64,000 bases of DNA from Phlyctochytrium arcticum (GCA_025602905.1 JAHLKI010000002.1:310001-374000), one strand, 5' to 3'. Shown: positions 47,626 through 58,944, numbered from the stretch's first letter. A program made the numbers and translations. The notes: a model not told the origin generated them from the sequence alone.

Positions 47626-49003
47626 TGGCAAATGACACTACCATAGCTAAAAGATGTCTATCATTGTACTGTATAGGTAATCCACAATAAAAACAGCGGC
47701 AAAAGGCTGCTGCTGGCTACAAATTCAATTAATCTGTTTCAAAGCAGTGCTGGATCTGGTGCTGAGTGATGAAGCTGAGTTGATGCAGATAGTATGATTA
47801 ACTAAGGAATGAAGAGAGGAACCGTATAGCTGGGACAAGAGACAGGCTCAGACAGCGGCTAATAAGCCCGATATACTGCACAATGCACCGAGCTTATCAT
47901 CTACTGCGTTGATGAGAAGAATAAGCGCATTCTGACCGTGAAATTCCACCATCGAAATCCGGTGGGAAAAAAGGGCTGGAAATGTGAGGGATTGGGCCTT
48001 AGAATTCCCGTGGAAGTTTGAGGGAGAGTGGTGAAAATATATGATAGGGGCTTACAAACATAGGCACTCTTCATGCGAAATACATCTCGCTCTGCGATGT
48101 TGATAACCCCTTGATATATAGCATCTGCAAATGCAACTGCTTTCTTCAGTCCGCGCCCCTGCAACACATTTGCTAACCGTTTATCTAGTTATCTGGGACG
48201 TTCCCTCCGACAACATTGACCTAACGTTATAAATTTAATTCATCCCGTGCATTGTTAGGTTTTTTTTGCTAAGCTTCGCAACCTCTCTTGCCGCAGGAGG
48301 TGGAAATGCAGAATTTCACACGGATTCTCGATATGACATGACGTGCAAACGTAGAGGGTTATTTTGTACCACTGTTTTATTCCCATATGATGCAATGGTT
48401 TTTTTTGGATTTGCGGATTCGTTCCTGTCCGGGATTCGGAAACATCCGGATAGGAGCAGAGTAGGCACCCCCGCACAAGTGTACGACCTAAAAGTTAAAA
48501 AAAAACATACACCAGCCATGCAGACATGCATCTGAATGCATTCCTTGACTAAATCAATAGTGGGGAAAAAATTTAACTATCATATCAACGATGTTATATT
48601 CAGGTGCTTCGCCTCCAATAAGCACGGGCGTTATATATAAATTACCGGAGTCTATCCGAGTTCAGCGTCAAAGGCTTCAGCCACGGTCTGCATTTTAGTT
48701 GTCAAAGCCGGGAAATCGGAGGTCCTTTTGTGGACGAAAGATGGATTTTTTCAGCAATGACAAGTCTGATGACAAGCCCAAGCTGGCATTTATAGGTCCG
48801 CTCGACGATGTCCACACACATTTGAGCACAGGCACGTTTTTTTCGTCGTTAAAATTTGCGACGTTTGCAATGACAGGAATGATGGAAGTGGATCTTGTTG
48901 CCCCAGATATTTGCTATAAAAAACCAGGCATTCCCCAAGCCCGACAAGCATAAACTTCAATTCAGAATCCTAAAATTTTCCCATATCCAAACCTCTCGTC
49001 AGC
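47626..49003. other. Intergenic, no gene recognised
   Basis: Several open frames of 70-90 codons exist (for example 48699-48953) but none shows a domain or clear splice structure. The last 150 bp precede the third small secreted protein gene and include a TATAAA-like stretch near 48916, which may be its promoter. Confidence 0.35.
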
Positions 49004-49234
49004 ATGCGCACTTCCACTTTCATCCTGGCTATGGTCGCCCTCCTGTCGGCTTCCACCATCGCTGCCCCTGCTCCCACCGAAACCACATCTGCCCCGGCCA
49101 TCCCCACATATGCGGATCTCGCTCCAAATTGTTGCGATTGTTGCCGGACAAACTTCATCGGCGACTCTTGCCGACAGCTCGCCTGCTTGTGGTGCCCGGA
49201 TGAATGCAAACCTGAAAGCGACATCTTCCAGTAA
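49004..49234 (+). CDS. Small secreted eight-cysteine protein, copy 3
   Basis: The 76-residue product starts MRTSTFILAMVALLSASTIA, a typical signal peptide ending at an Ala-Pro-rich region. A short linker leads to the C-terminal module with CCDCCRTNF and LACLWCPDECKP, showing the same CC-x-CC-x8-C-x4-C-x2-C-x3-C spacing as copies 1 and 2. The linker is about 40-50 residues shorter than in the other two. The mature peptide would be under 60 residues with eight cysteines. No known family was recognised. Confidence 0.8.
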   Translation: MRTSTFILAMVALLSASTIAAPAPTETTSAPAIPTYADLAPNCCDCCRTNFIGDSCRQLACLWCPDECKPESDIFQ

Positions 49235-49587
49235 ATTCCCACAGCCTTCCAGAAGTCCGCAAGCAGCAAATCAATGTCTCCTGTCATTCTTTCAAGACAA
49301 AAGAACCAAGATATCCTAATTTTCTTCAACGTTAGCCTCCATCCATGACACCTTTTTATCAACAACAACACGCTACGCAATTCACTTCCTAAATCATACC
49401 CTCATCACCATTGTCCACAGCCATACCCGATTCATGTTTAGTATTTGCCACTCCTCATATACCAACGCTCAAAGACTTTTGTAATTAGTACCTATCGCCC
49501 ATCATCACTACATTTTATACTGCACCTTAATTTCCTTTGCATAACATATACTTGTGTGGAATACCTACCTTTTTAATCAATTCTTCT

Positions 49588-49742
49588 AAAGATCCAGCGA
49601 ACTTGTTGTGACGAAGCATCTGATAACATCGTATTCTAGATGGGAGATATGTGTTTCTCGTTTATTTCTTCTTGTCCTGCTATGACAGTACAATGAGAGA
49701 TGGGGTAATAAAGCGAATCAAGACTAGATTTCTGCCAGATGT
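49588..49742 (+). repeat. Duplicated non-coding segment, copy 2
   Basis: Lies about 350 bp downstream of the third small secreted protein. It resembles 47330-47625 in the same order and orientation. Confidence 0.65.
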
Positions 49743-49929
49743 GCTGGTTCAAAAGCAGGTTTACGAGAGAAAAAAAAGGGTGGCAAAACAGGCGGCTGTG
49801 GCTGCGAAGTCCGTTTGACACGTTATTCACGGAATATCAGACGGAATATAGAACTTTCGACAACACATTCCTAGACATTTCCGGCGTTCATCCCAAGTTC
49901 CCAACACAACACTGTATCAGAACAATTAC

Positions 49930-50501
49930 ATGATGACTCTGGTAGACTCAGCTCCTCCCCACGTTTCTCGCCGGGTGCACCTGGCAATGGACGAGTCGCC
50001 CGCCTCGGTGAATGCCCTGAAGCATGCGCTAGGATCAGTATTGCAGGACGGAGATCACTTGGACGTGATTTGCGGGGTAGTTGATCCGGCCGAAGAGAGT
50101 GCTGTGAGTGATTGTGCATCGATCTTCGCTGTATTAATGAAAATTAACCACTGTATTGGTTGTAGGTTGTCAAACGTCTGAAAACACTTATCACAGTCGT
50201 TCGAGAAGGCTACAGGGAGAAGCAGCTTACAATCTCCCTTCATGTGGCCGTCGATTCCCAACCTGCACAGGTCATCATTGATCAAGCCAAAAAGCAGAAT
50301 GCCACTCTTCTTCTCCTCGGCCTTGCCCCACAAAGTAAATATTTGATGCCCACCGGCATTCTGAGCTTACCGCCCACAGCAATGGCCATGGGCTCAATAT
50401 CAAGCTATGTATTTGAACATGCCCCACCAGAGATTACTCTCGTTGGGGTGCGATATGTGCCGCCAAAGGCTAAAGGAGATGTGGATGAAGAAATCTTTTG
50501 A
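49930..50501 (+). CDS. Universal stress protein-like (USP fold)
   Basis: Two exons, 49930-50103 and 50166-50501, join in phase 0 to give 169 residues. The start RRVHLAMDESPASVNALKHA matches the first strand and helix of UspA-like proteins (V-x-x-D-x-S-x-x-S-x-x-A). DGDHLDVICGVVDP forms the next strand. Exon 2 gives LTISLHVAVDSQPAQVIIDQ and AKKQNATLLLLGLAPQSKYL, followed by GSISSYVFEHAPPEITLVGV, which matches the usual GS-x-x-x-x-x-L-x-x-x-A-x-x-x-V-x-x-V ending. The G-x-x-G-x(9)-G(S/T) ATP-binding loop is imperfect, so nucleotide binding is uncertain. Role in stress response is inferred from family only. Confidence 0.75.
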
Positions 50502-51408
50502 GCGGGCTCTGGTTCAGGCAATCGGCGGGACGGTCTCATTTCACTCTTTTTCGTAGTCTCTGAGATCGAATAGAAACTGTGAGGGGGGTGTCAGCACTGT
50601 AGCTAACTTTGATCAAATCACGGATATTCCCCACTTAAATTTGAGTTTTCCCTGTATCTTGCAAATATCTCTCGTTGGCAGGTCTAAATTAGCGACATTC
50701 TTTGCTGAATCATTGTGCCTAGCACAAACTTGTAACGCTCGTACCTGTGTCTTTGGGGCATTTGAAAGACCCATGTGGGAACATTTATTGGCGCCAAACA
50801 AGGACCAACAATCTAACATTCCCACAGCCCATTTTGGGTGGACGAAGTTCTCTCAACAAGAAACGGAAATTCATCATCTCCATAGCCCACTCTGGCGAGA
50901 CGGGTCGAATTAGCTAAGGATCTCTGCCAAAAGCAAGGAAGAAAAGGCAAGGGCACGAAGGGTACATGCGGAATGAGGGAACAGCGAATATACAGCGTGT
51001 TTGTACAGATTTTTACTTTATTATAGTCAAAAACGTTTGAATTCGTGGTTGTATTTGCGAGACAAGACTCCAAGTTACACTTTCCTACACATTAAATATT
51101 AATTTTTCTTGGTTCATGTCTTCATGTTTTCCGATTCAGTTTAAAAAAACTTTAAATAACCTTCATGGGGCAGACCCCTCACCCCACGTCATGAAAAAAA
51201 TGCTTAAACTCCGGAATATCAGTTAAAAATGTCCAACATGAGGGTCGACCCACCAATGCCATACGGGTTTTTTTTGCAAAAAACAGTCGGATATTAAGCT
51301 GGACACGATTTTTTAGCGTTCATAGTCTTTCCTCCAAGTTGTTTTTAGGCCCATCGGCATTCAGATAGTCCTTTCCCAGCTGATTTTTTCCGTATTTTTA
51401 TCCAAGTC
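50502..51408. other. Intergenic, no gene seen
   Basis: Contains AT-rich DNA and a few short frames with no recognisable features. Confidence 0.45.
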
Positions 51409-53289
51409 ATGCGTGAAGTCCGACGTCGCTCATCGGTCAAATCCCCGTCTTGCGTGCGAAAAACGCGGGGTCGCCCACTTTCCATCGTCAGTTCTGATGA
51501 CACCCCCGAGAAGCAAGAAACCGAAAATGACAGCGAATGTGCAAATCAAAATGACCGCCGCCCAAGTTTGTCGAGAAATCGCTCACCCATTCGCACCCGC
51601 TCATTCTCGGGCCATCTCCCCGGACCGCCCCGCAAGTTGTCAAAGGCCACGGAATTAGTATCGCTTGCCGCCGAGCCAAGATCGGAAAAAGATGAAGACA
51701 ATTCTCAGTATGACGATGAGATGGGCGAACGGGTGGAAAAGGTTACATCTCATGGTTGTATACCTCCGGCGGTGGAAGCCAAAAATGGGGATGAGGATTA
51801 CCATACCAAACTGAGAACGCGCTCGGCCCGACAAAGCGTTGCAGAATTGGTTGTGCCGGCAGCAACAAAGAAGACGCCGGATGCATCATCCAAGGTCGTT
51901 TCCCCAAAGAGACCAAGGAGTTCTGTTAAACGACGCTCATCTACGATCGCTCGCCAACCTACTTCACCCACGTTTTCACCCCCTACCAAACGGCAAACGG
52001 CCGGCCGGGAACGAGAGTCGGTCCCAAAGACATCCCGAACAGGTTCCAGAGTCCATGTTGCTTGGACAACTGATGAAGCCCGTGGGACGAGCAGTGCCAA
52101 GAGTGCGACTTCACGACTCGCGCTGTGGGCCGCCAGCGTTCCACCCAGCATTGACCTGGGTGCGCAGCTGTGGAAACGGGAGATGCAACTCTACCGATGG
52201 CGGAATCCAATGCAAGTCATACCTGGCTTTCGCAGTAGTGCCTCATCCAATCCACCGTCGCCCGTCACAAGCTATCTGTATCACCAGGGGTACCTTGACC
52301 CCGAAGAATCAGCCCCGGTTGTCTCGCAAGCGATTCCGGAACCTCCAGAACCTTTTGGCAACGTGCTCCTGGACAACCACTTTCTTTCTGCCTCCTTCAT
52401 TCCAAAAGCGGAGGAGGATGCGTACAAGGCAGCAGAGTCTGATTTCCTTTTGGGCGTGACGGTCCCTTGGAGTTCGCGACATACCTCGGGTTACCTCGTT
52501 CCCACAAACGGGTCCAACAACAGCACTAGCACACCCAATGTCCTTCCATGGACAGCGTCCAATCCGTTTCACGGTGGAATAAGTCGTAGCGACATTGTTC
52601 ATATGCGGCAACAGCAGCAACAACAACACCTCCAACCACCCCAACAGCAGCAACCCCAACAGCAACAACATCTCCAACCAACCCAACCGCAGCAACCCCA
52701 ACAGCAACTGCGTTCCCCATCTCAGTCCCAATTCCTAATGCCATCCCCTCAGCCCTCCCCTCGTTTTCATAGTACCTCACCCATAGCCTACACAACCGCC
52801 CTCCCTCATCCGCACACCAACACCAGTCCACTTCTAGGCTCCACGCCCCCGCCAGCCTCGTCCTCCCGTCTAGTAGTCCCCTCAGGAGTTCCAACCATTG
52901 CCGTTACCCCAAGCCATCAAACGACTCTCTTATCCCAACGGTTTCGGAACCGCCCCCATACATTTCCGTACATACATACTCCGGAGGGGAGCCTGTGGAA
53001 TTTGATCCCGGCCCAAGAACTCTTTCGCAAACTTCATATTCTGACGGGCGAGTCGTACGGGTCGGATACGGCTTCCGAGGCATCCATGTCTGCGCTGGGG
53101 TTGTCGTCCCCAGTACCCCGAATGCTAATGGGTGGAGAGTCAATGGTTTCCCCGGCACTACTGGATATTTCAGCGATCGATTCGCCGGTCCCACGCCGAC
53201 GCGCGCGCAAGTCAGCCAGCGTCTACCGACCCCCAACCCCGCATCCGCACCATGCCACATCACTTACTACCATCAAAAGTGAACTTTAG
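51409..53289 (+). CDS. Unknown low-complexity protein, 626 residues
   Basis: A single open frame from the ATG at 51409. The N-terminal third is basic and Ser/Arg-rich with KTRGRPLSIV, which resembles an AT hook. The middle contains the only ordered-looking stretch, ALWAASVPPSIDLGAQLWKR then EMQLYRWRNPMQVIPGFRSS, with several aromatics. A poly-Gln/Pro region follows (QQQQQHLQPPQQQQPQQQQH), then Ser/Pro-rich sequence, LLSQRFRNRPHTFPYIHTPE and a short acidic segment. It ends in RRRARKSASVYRPPTPHPHH and IKSEL, which includes a likely nuclear localisation signal. It is not recognised. The composition suggests a nuclear regulatory protein, but this is inference only. Confidence 0.7.
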   Translation: MREVRRRSSVKSPSCVRKTRGRPLSIVSSDDTPEKQETENDSECANQNDRRPSLSRNRSPIRTRSFSGHLPGPPRKLSKATELVSLAAEPRSEKDEDNSQYDDEMGERVEKVTSHGCIPPAVEAKNGDEDYHTKLRTRSARQSVAELVVPAATKKTPDASSKVVSPKRPRSSVKRRSSTIARQPTSPTFSPPTKRQTAGRERESVPKTSRTGSRVHVAWTTDEARGTSSAKSATSRLALWAASVPPSIDLGAQLWKREMQLYRWRNPMQVIPGFRSSASSNPPSPVTSYLYHQGYLDPEESAPVVSQAIPEPPEPFGNVLLDNHFLSASFIPKAEEDAYKAAESDFLLGVTVPWSSRHTSGYLVPTNGSNNSTSTPNVLPWTASNPFHGGISRSDIVHMRQQQQQQHLQPPQQQQPQQQQHLQPTQPQQPQQQLRSPSQSQFLMPSPQPSPRFHSTSPIAYTTALPHPHTNTSPLLGSTPPPASSSRLVVPSGVPTIAVTPSHQTTLLSQRFRNRPHTFPYIHTPEGSLWNLIPAQELFRKLHILTGESYGSDTASEASMSALGLSSPVPRMLMGGESMVSPALLDISAIDSPVPRRRARKSASVYRPPTPHPHHATSLTTIKSEL

Positions 53290-53544
53290 GACATAGTTAA
53301 AGGCACAAGCGGATAGAGATTCTATTTACATAGCAAGGAATGCACAACCACACATATGATCCTTTTTCACTCTTTGATTTTTGTCTTTTGTAGCTTCTGA
53401 TTTCAACTTCATTCATGCCAGAGCTCTAATGTACAATAGCAAGCAAAATAAAAATAAATTAAGGAGGGGCTCTTCCTGCAGTAAATACAAATCTACCCTA
53501 CGACTGTCTACAGAAAAAAAATCTTATAATATGTACGGGTGACG

Positions 53545-56500
53545 TTACGTTCGGCGTGTTTTTTTGGACCGCTTTGCTTTTTGCTGCGATGCTCGTGGCC
53601 CATCTGTCGGCCCGCCTCGTTTTCGCTTCACAAAAGACTTGTTTTGGTGACGAGCACCACCAGCAGTCTCGCCCTCACCTTCCTCATCATCCTCACGCTC
53701 AATCAAGGCCATAAAGTCATCCGCATCGGCAAAGCCTAAGCCGCCAGTATCCTGCGTAAAGTATTCACCCTTGTAACCAAGCGCCCGGGCCTTTTCAATC
53801 AAGATATCTCGCTTCTTGGCCCGCTTCTTTTTGGGCTTCTTCTTGTCATCCGCGTCATCGTCCTCAACATCGTCCGACAGATCCCCTTCTTCTTCGGCGG
53901 TAATGAATTTGGCAAACTCGCCGTCACCACCTTCAATGATATTATCTGGCCCGTTATCCAGATCGTCATCAGATGCAATGTCGTCGCCATCATCGCCACC
54001 GACCCAGTTGGCCATGTCGTCATCTTCCCCTTCTTGGTCGCCGCCCGCGCCAAATCCATCCATTGCCGCAAACGCGTCCTCCATATTCTCAACTCCATCG
54101 CTGCCACTTTCAGGTTCTGAGAAGGCATCATCGGCCTCATTATCGTCATCATCATCCGAAAAGTCTTCACCAGCCAAAGCGGCATCCAATTCGGAATCAT
54201 CACCCGAGTCATCCTCCTCTTCGGCCCCAGCCACGGCAGGATCGAACCCAGCACTTCGCTGCATGGCCGCCCATACATCATCTTCATCCATTTCTTCCTC
54301 ATCGTCTTCAGCGACATCGTTTTGGGCATCAAGTTGCTCATCGACAGTCTTTGTCTTTCTTTTTCGCGCCTTGTTGTCTTGGGCTTGCTTGCTTTTGAAG
54401 AAATTGTAAAAGAACATCTAGTATACAGACCATTAGTCTCCATTGCGAGTTTCGCCCAAAGCGGCAAAAAAATTAATCTCACCTCATCAACCGGAACATC
54501 AGTCGAAACACCCTTATCAATCCATTTTTGCGCCAGCTGATTAACCGGAGTATCATCCAGCGCCGTTTTCCCACCCGTCTCCTCCGACTCCAAGATCATG
54601 CCGCGCTTCTTGGCCGCGCTGATGATTCGTTCCTGGCCTTCTTCACGGGTGCTCGTTTTCGAGCCGACACGCGGCTGCATCAGAGAGGCTCCTTTGTAGG
54701 CGTTGGTGACCTTCTTGGGGTTTTTGAATACAAAACGGTCAAGGAATCGGGATAGGGTATGGTTTTGGAGGGGATCGTAGTTGGTTGCACCTGGAGGAGG
54801 GGCGATGGGTTGGCCGCTCAACAGAGTTTCGGCGTACATTGCGACAGTGGGGTGGAAATGTTTGGAGAAGGCACTCTGTAAAGGTAAAGATGTAAATATC
54901 CAGGTTATAAAGGCCATTGTCTCAAAAATGTTCTTACCAGTTCCCAGAGACAGCTGGCATCAGCATTGGCATATAGTGGCTCCCTCTTCCGACCATCGTA
55001 CTGCGCGCTCTTCAACGCAACTGGCTCGGGCTTTGCGGCTTCAACAACTTCAGCAGTGGCGACCGTCGAAGGCTCCTTGATCTCTTCATCATCCTCCTCA
55101 ACCGCATCAACAAACTTCTCCTCACCATCTTCCAGACTTTCCTCTGGGGTGCTAACCATACTCGAAACACCCGGTCGCGCCTTGAAAATCTCTCCAATCA
55201 AGAACAAACTCGCACACAGAAACGGAACCTGTGCATACGCACAAATCTGCGCGATCCGCTTGACAAATGCCTTGACGCGTTTTAACGAAACGTCGGCTTT
55301 GATGGCTCGGTACAGTAAGTTGAGATACATGGCCTGCTTGGACGCCGTAAACAGACGAGAGTCAAAGAGGGTTTCGTACAAAACACGGTAGAACCGGTCC
55401 GAGACGGACTGGCGGGAAAGTTGGACTTGGAAAATGAGAGTTAGGGCTTGGATGGCCGTGTTGAAACTTCCAATGTGGGAAATCATAAAGAGGGTTTTCA
55501 TGTGTTCGTCAAAGACGGCATCGTCGATTGCGGCGTAGGGGAAGGCTCGGTTGACTCCAGTGAGAAGGGCAGCCATCATTTTGGCGTCAATTCCATTCAC
55601 TTCAACCATAACTTCGTCGCCTGTAGGAATAGCCGGTAGCCCTTTACCGTTCGATGGCGGTCCAGCTTTACCGTTCCCTTTGCCTTTGCCTTTACCCCCC
55701 TTCCCTTTTCCCGCAGCTCCTTTGCCACCCCCCTTGCCCTTTTTGCCATCACGCCACCGGTTCTTCTCCTTCTTGAGCTCCTCTTTGGCGTTCACATCCT
55801 CTTTCCGTTTTCCCAATCCATCGAAAACGGCAAAATACACTTCAATCAGCTTATTGGCCGCTGCCACATCACTCCCTTTATGGCTCAACACAATCTGGTT
55901 CAAGAATGTAATTGCGTAATACCGGGCCCGGTCGCTGATATTCACACGAAACAAAAGTCGCTCGACTTCCTTGATCACGATAAGTTTCATGGCTGGGTGC
56001 TGGAGAAGAAGTTTGGAGAGTAGGTGACTGGCGTTTGAGGCGAGCTTCCGTTCCTGGTCTCCCAATTTGTTGACGAGAAGGGCGAGCAAATTTTGTTCTT
56101 GTTCTGGTTTAGATGATAGCAAATCTGAAATGTATTGGACCATCTTGTTCTTGACATGAGGAAGTGGGTCGCGAGCAAGTTCCTACACAAAGCCCTAATA
56201 AGAACCGGAAATCCCCTTCCAAAATGAGAAAAAACCACCCACCTCAACAAGCTTGATGAAATCAAAGTAAACCTTCTTCAAACCATCCTCAAAATACCAC
56301 TGTACCAGATGCTGCGGTGAAACATTTTTCGCTCGCAGAGGCTGATCCCGGAAATACCGCAACTTGCGATCAGGCAACAACGTTCCCATCAGCAAATCCT
56401 TGACACTGTCAATCGCCATGACAGCCTCCCGTCTAGACTTCTTGCGAGCCATGCCGTGAACGAGGTGGTCGCGGAGTAGTCCCAGAGTATGCACGGGTGA

Positions 56501-56788
56501 TTCCTGGATCAGCAGTGTAACAGCGGAAATCTTATCCGTGACTGTTCCAGATTTGAGGACGGTGGATATAAATTCTTGGTCGGCAGACATGGTAGCTTTG
56601 GTCTTCTCGTAGGCCAGGACATCCTGTTCCCACAGGTTTTTAGCTTGTTCATAGTGGACCAGAATGAATTCTTCGGGAGCAGGTTCGGCAGGGATGGCGG
56701 TTAGCGGGGGAAGGGCGACTTTGTGCCATTGACTGGCTGGCTGAAGGATCATGTCCTTGCTTGGATCTTTTAGCGTCTGGGCACCCAT
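53545..56788 (-). CDS. MAK21: Mak21/Noc1 (CEBPZ) ribosome biogenesis factor
   Basis: Mak21/Noc1 pairs with Noc2 in early pre-60S particles in the nucleolus. Three main exons are visible (from the ATG at 56788; from about 56180; from about 54880). The N-terminus reads MGAQTLKDPSKDMILQPASQ and WHKVALPPLTAIPAEPAPEE. HEAT-like helices follow, including DKISAVTLLIQESPVHTLGL and LSRQSVSDRFYRVLYETLFD. The CBF/Mak21 domain is marked by KQAMYLNLLYRAIKADVSLK and QICAYAQVPFLCASLFLIGE. After ANADASCLWEL comes HFHPTVAMYAETLLSGQPIA and DPLQNHTLSRFLDRFVFKNP, family hallmarks. The C-terminal exon is highly acidic and ends in a basic tail. The N-terminal acidic extension of the yeast protein is absent or lies in an unseen upstream exon; an in-frame stop sits just before the ATG. 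Confidence 0.93.
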
Positions 56789-57498
56789 TGTTGAGGTTTC
56801 TGCTCAAAAAGATTTGCAGAAACCGGAAACTCAGATTTTGCTGGCAGCAACTAAGCCACCTTACAGGCTGTTTCTTGACTACGCCAGGTGGTGTAGGCGC
56901 AGCCATGTTACAGGTCGTGGGAAGACCACAACACCCCCAACACCCTCCGTGTTACAGGTGTTACTTGGGAGGAATTGATTGTGCAAACAGTGCTGGATCA
57001 AGACTGGCAAGACCGCCAAAATGTTGTCAAAGAAATTCGCTAATGGCTGATTTCCAAAATCTCAAGAAAATCAAACAAGGCCAACAACCTTTTGGCGCTG
57101 AGTTATGGAAAACAATATAAACCACAGTGTAACAATTGAAGAGATAAAGAGAGAATAATGAGAATTTCGCAAGTGTTCGGTGTTCGAACCGTCGCTTTAA
57201 GGTCGAAAGCTTCGTTCGCCGTCGTACGGAAACTGCGACGATTCCTGGTTTCGCAGCCAAGTATCCAACTTGATGGCGTTGCACTCGCCATCGTATTCTT
57301 TGAGTACGGCAGCCCGATAGGTCAGATTTGGGTTGCAGGTCCTGATTGTCGATTTCTTGACCTCTTGGGATGTGAAGGCCGCCTCCACTACCCCCTGGTA
57401 GGATCGCCAAAAACGTCGAGCTCAGTGTAGGAGTCACGGGAATTTTTGCTGCCTCTACAGTTTCCAGGGATAAGAGTGGGCAAAGTCCTATTCCCCAT
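56789..57498. other. Intergenic with a possible gene fragment
   Basis: The minus strand at 57388-57197 encodes LTYRAAVLKEYDGECNAIKL followed by DTWLRNQES, which looks protein-like but starts and ends without context. It may be a broken piece of the repeat-associated gene family nearby or part of an unseen exon. The rest shows nothing. Confidence 0.35.
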
Positions 57499-58168
57499 TT
57501 ACAGCGTAAATTCTTTTGCGTTTAGACGGCTGAGCCGGCCGCTTCCCGCAGGAACGATGACGTAGAAGGTTGCCAACGAATCTGCTTGCTGGAAGACGAC
57601 ATGTTCGGCTTTCGTTAAGTTCTTCCGAAGAGCAGCGTCCACCCCGTCTCTTCCAGCAACACATACTCGCGCCAGGTCGGTGTGCAAGGAAAATGTACCA
57701 TTATCCCAAACGTGTGCGTCCAAAACTCTTTGCCAGTGCTCCTTCGCCGGCATATCAAAAACCTCGTCCATGTCGACATCGGGGGATTTTAGGAGATCAT
57801 TGAAGATGCAGATGTCGTTTTCAAAAGCATGATCTTCCGAATCCGACTCATCCCCTAGTATGTCCAAGTCCAAAATGCCACCCACGGATCCCCTGTAAAC
57901 CGTCCTCCGGAACGGATGCATTTGGGTCAAAGAAGTGCTCTGCGTCTGAGGGGGAGGTTGTCGATGTAGATTTGGGCCTTCGAAGATATACCGCGTCCCA
58001 AAGAACGGTATCTCCCACGTCCAAGACACCCTTTTCTCCTCCGTTACTGCCTTTGATGGTACAGCACTCCTTTGTTCTCACCATGCCATTGACTATCCTC
58101 AAGTGCTCGATTGCGCTTGGTAACCAAAGAGCTGATTTGGCCCGTCTCTTATAAGCTGCAAACTTCAT
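57499..58168 (-). CDS. Unknown protein, source of local duplicated fragments
   Basis: Two exons from the ATG at 58168 join across a 46 nt intron (57900-57855, GTTTAC to CTAG) to keep the frame, EDG-DESDSEDHAFENDICIF. The product of about 207 residues begins MKFAAYKRRAKSALWLPSAI. It contains GVLDVGDTVLWDAVYLRR, an acidic stretch, FENDICIFNDLLKSPDVDMD and HWQRVLDAHVWDNGTFSLHT, and ends VIVPAGSGRLSRLNAKEFTL. No family was recognised. The FENDICIFNDL segment recurs in the degenerate DNA at 58.95-59.0 kb, which shows that parts of this gene were copied locally. Confidence 0.55.
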
Positions 58169-58260
58169 TTCTGCTGATATAAATGGCGGGTTGAGAGCTA
58201 CCGCATATATGATCCTTCAATCTCAAGTTTCTCCCCGAAAAATGCTTCAAACAATGATTT

Positions 58261-58371
58261 GAATGACTCCCCTAAGGAGCATCGGCGGCTCGGGACTTTC
58301 TCTCAAAAAGTAACTGTTTCCATTTACCGGCCAATTCCCAGCACTACGCATGACTTAGAAAGAGGCAGACC
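58261..58371 (+). repeat. Local dispersed repeat, copy 1
   Basis: About 110 bp containing AAGGAGCATCGGCGGCTCGG and a CGCATGACTT element. Copies 2 and 3 are at 58835-58938 and 59008-59128. Confidence 0.8.
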
Positions 58372-58599
58372 TATGGCAACGGCCAGATTTAAGGCGCCAC
58401 ATCTGATCTGTATCCATCTGCCCATATCTATGTTTCATCAATTGAGAATTCAAATTCAACAGACAACAAGAAAGTCCAACAGCAACTCACGATTTTCGAA
58501 AGGCGTCTCGGGCACAAGAAGTTACGTTGCTTTCCTTTGGCTCGTGCTCTGTTTCTGCTGAATCTGTATGAAGTTCTGGCGTGTTTCTGTAGTTTTTCG

Positions 58600-58715
58600 G
58601 GGATATGTTCTGGGATATGTTTTGAGATATGTTCCGGGATATGTTCTGGGATATGTTCCGGGATATGTTCCGGGATATGTTCCGGGATATGTTCTGGGAT
58701 ATGTTTTGGGATATG
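58600..58715 (+). repeat. 12 bp minisatellite
   Basis: Nine full tandem copies of GGGATATGTTCY-like units plus a partial one. On the minus strand they encode repeated Asn-Ile-Ser-Gln/Arg inside an open frame; on the plus strand, Gly-Tyr-Val-Pro/Leu. It lies within the degenerate copy region and is probably not under coding constraint. Confidence 0.92.
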
Positions 58716-58834
58716 AAATCTTCGCGCAACTGGAGGCAAGTCAGGTGGTGGTGCAGCCTACGCATGCGACCGTGTCGCGCGATAGCCGGGCCATGGGTAT
58801 AGATCGACAAAAGGAAAAGGTGTGGGGTTAAAAG

Positions 58835-58938
58835 TTCCCTAAGGAGCATCGGCGGCTCGGGACTCTTTCCCTCAAAAGCGGTTTCCAGTGATAGGTCAAT
58901 CCCCAGCACCCCGCATGACTTGGAGAGGCAGATCAATG
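58835..58938 (+). repeat. Local dispersed repeat, copy 2
   Basis: Shares AAGGAGCATCGGCGGCTCGG with copy 1, then CCCGCATGACTTGGAGAGGC. Lacks the leading GAATGACTC part seen in copies 1 and 3. Confidence 0.8.
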
Positions 58939-58944
58939 GTATAA

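Noticed and set aside
47742..47800. Similarity between 43133-43165 and 47760-47792 (GATGAAG...GCTGAG-like) as a gene fragment
   Set aside because: The match is about 30 bases with several differences and no longer context; too weak to call.
53816..54409. Plus-strand 197-codon Ser-rich open frame
   Set aside because: It is the antisense of the acidic Asp/Glu tract of the Mak21 C-terminal exon; codon bias of the real gene creates it.
58600..58715. Tandem repeats as a CRISPR array
   Set aside because: The units are 12 bp, contiguous and without spacers, in a eukaryotic context; this is a minisatellite.
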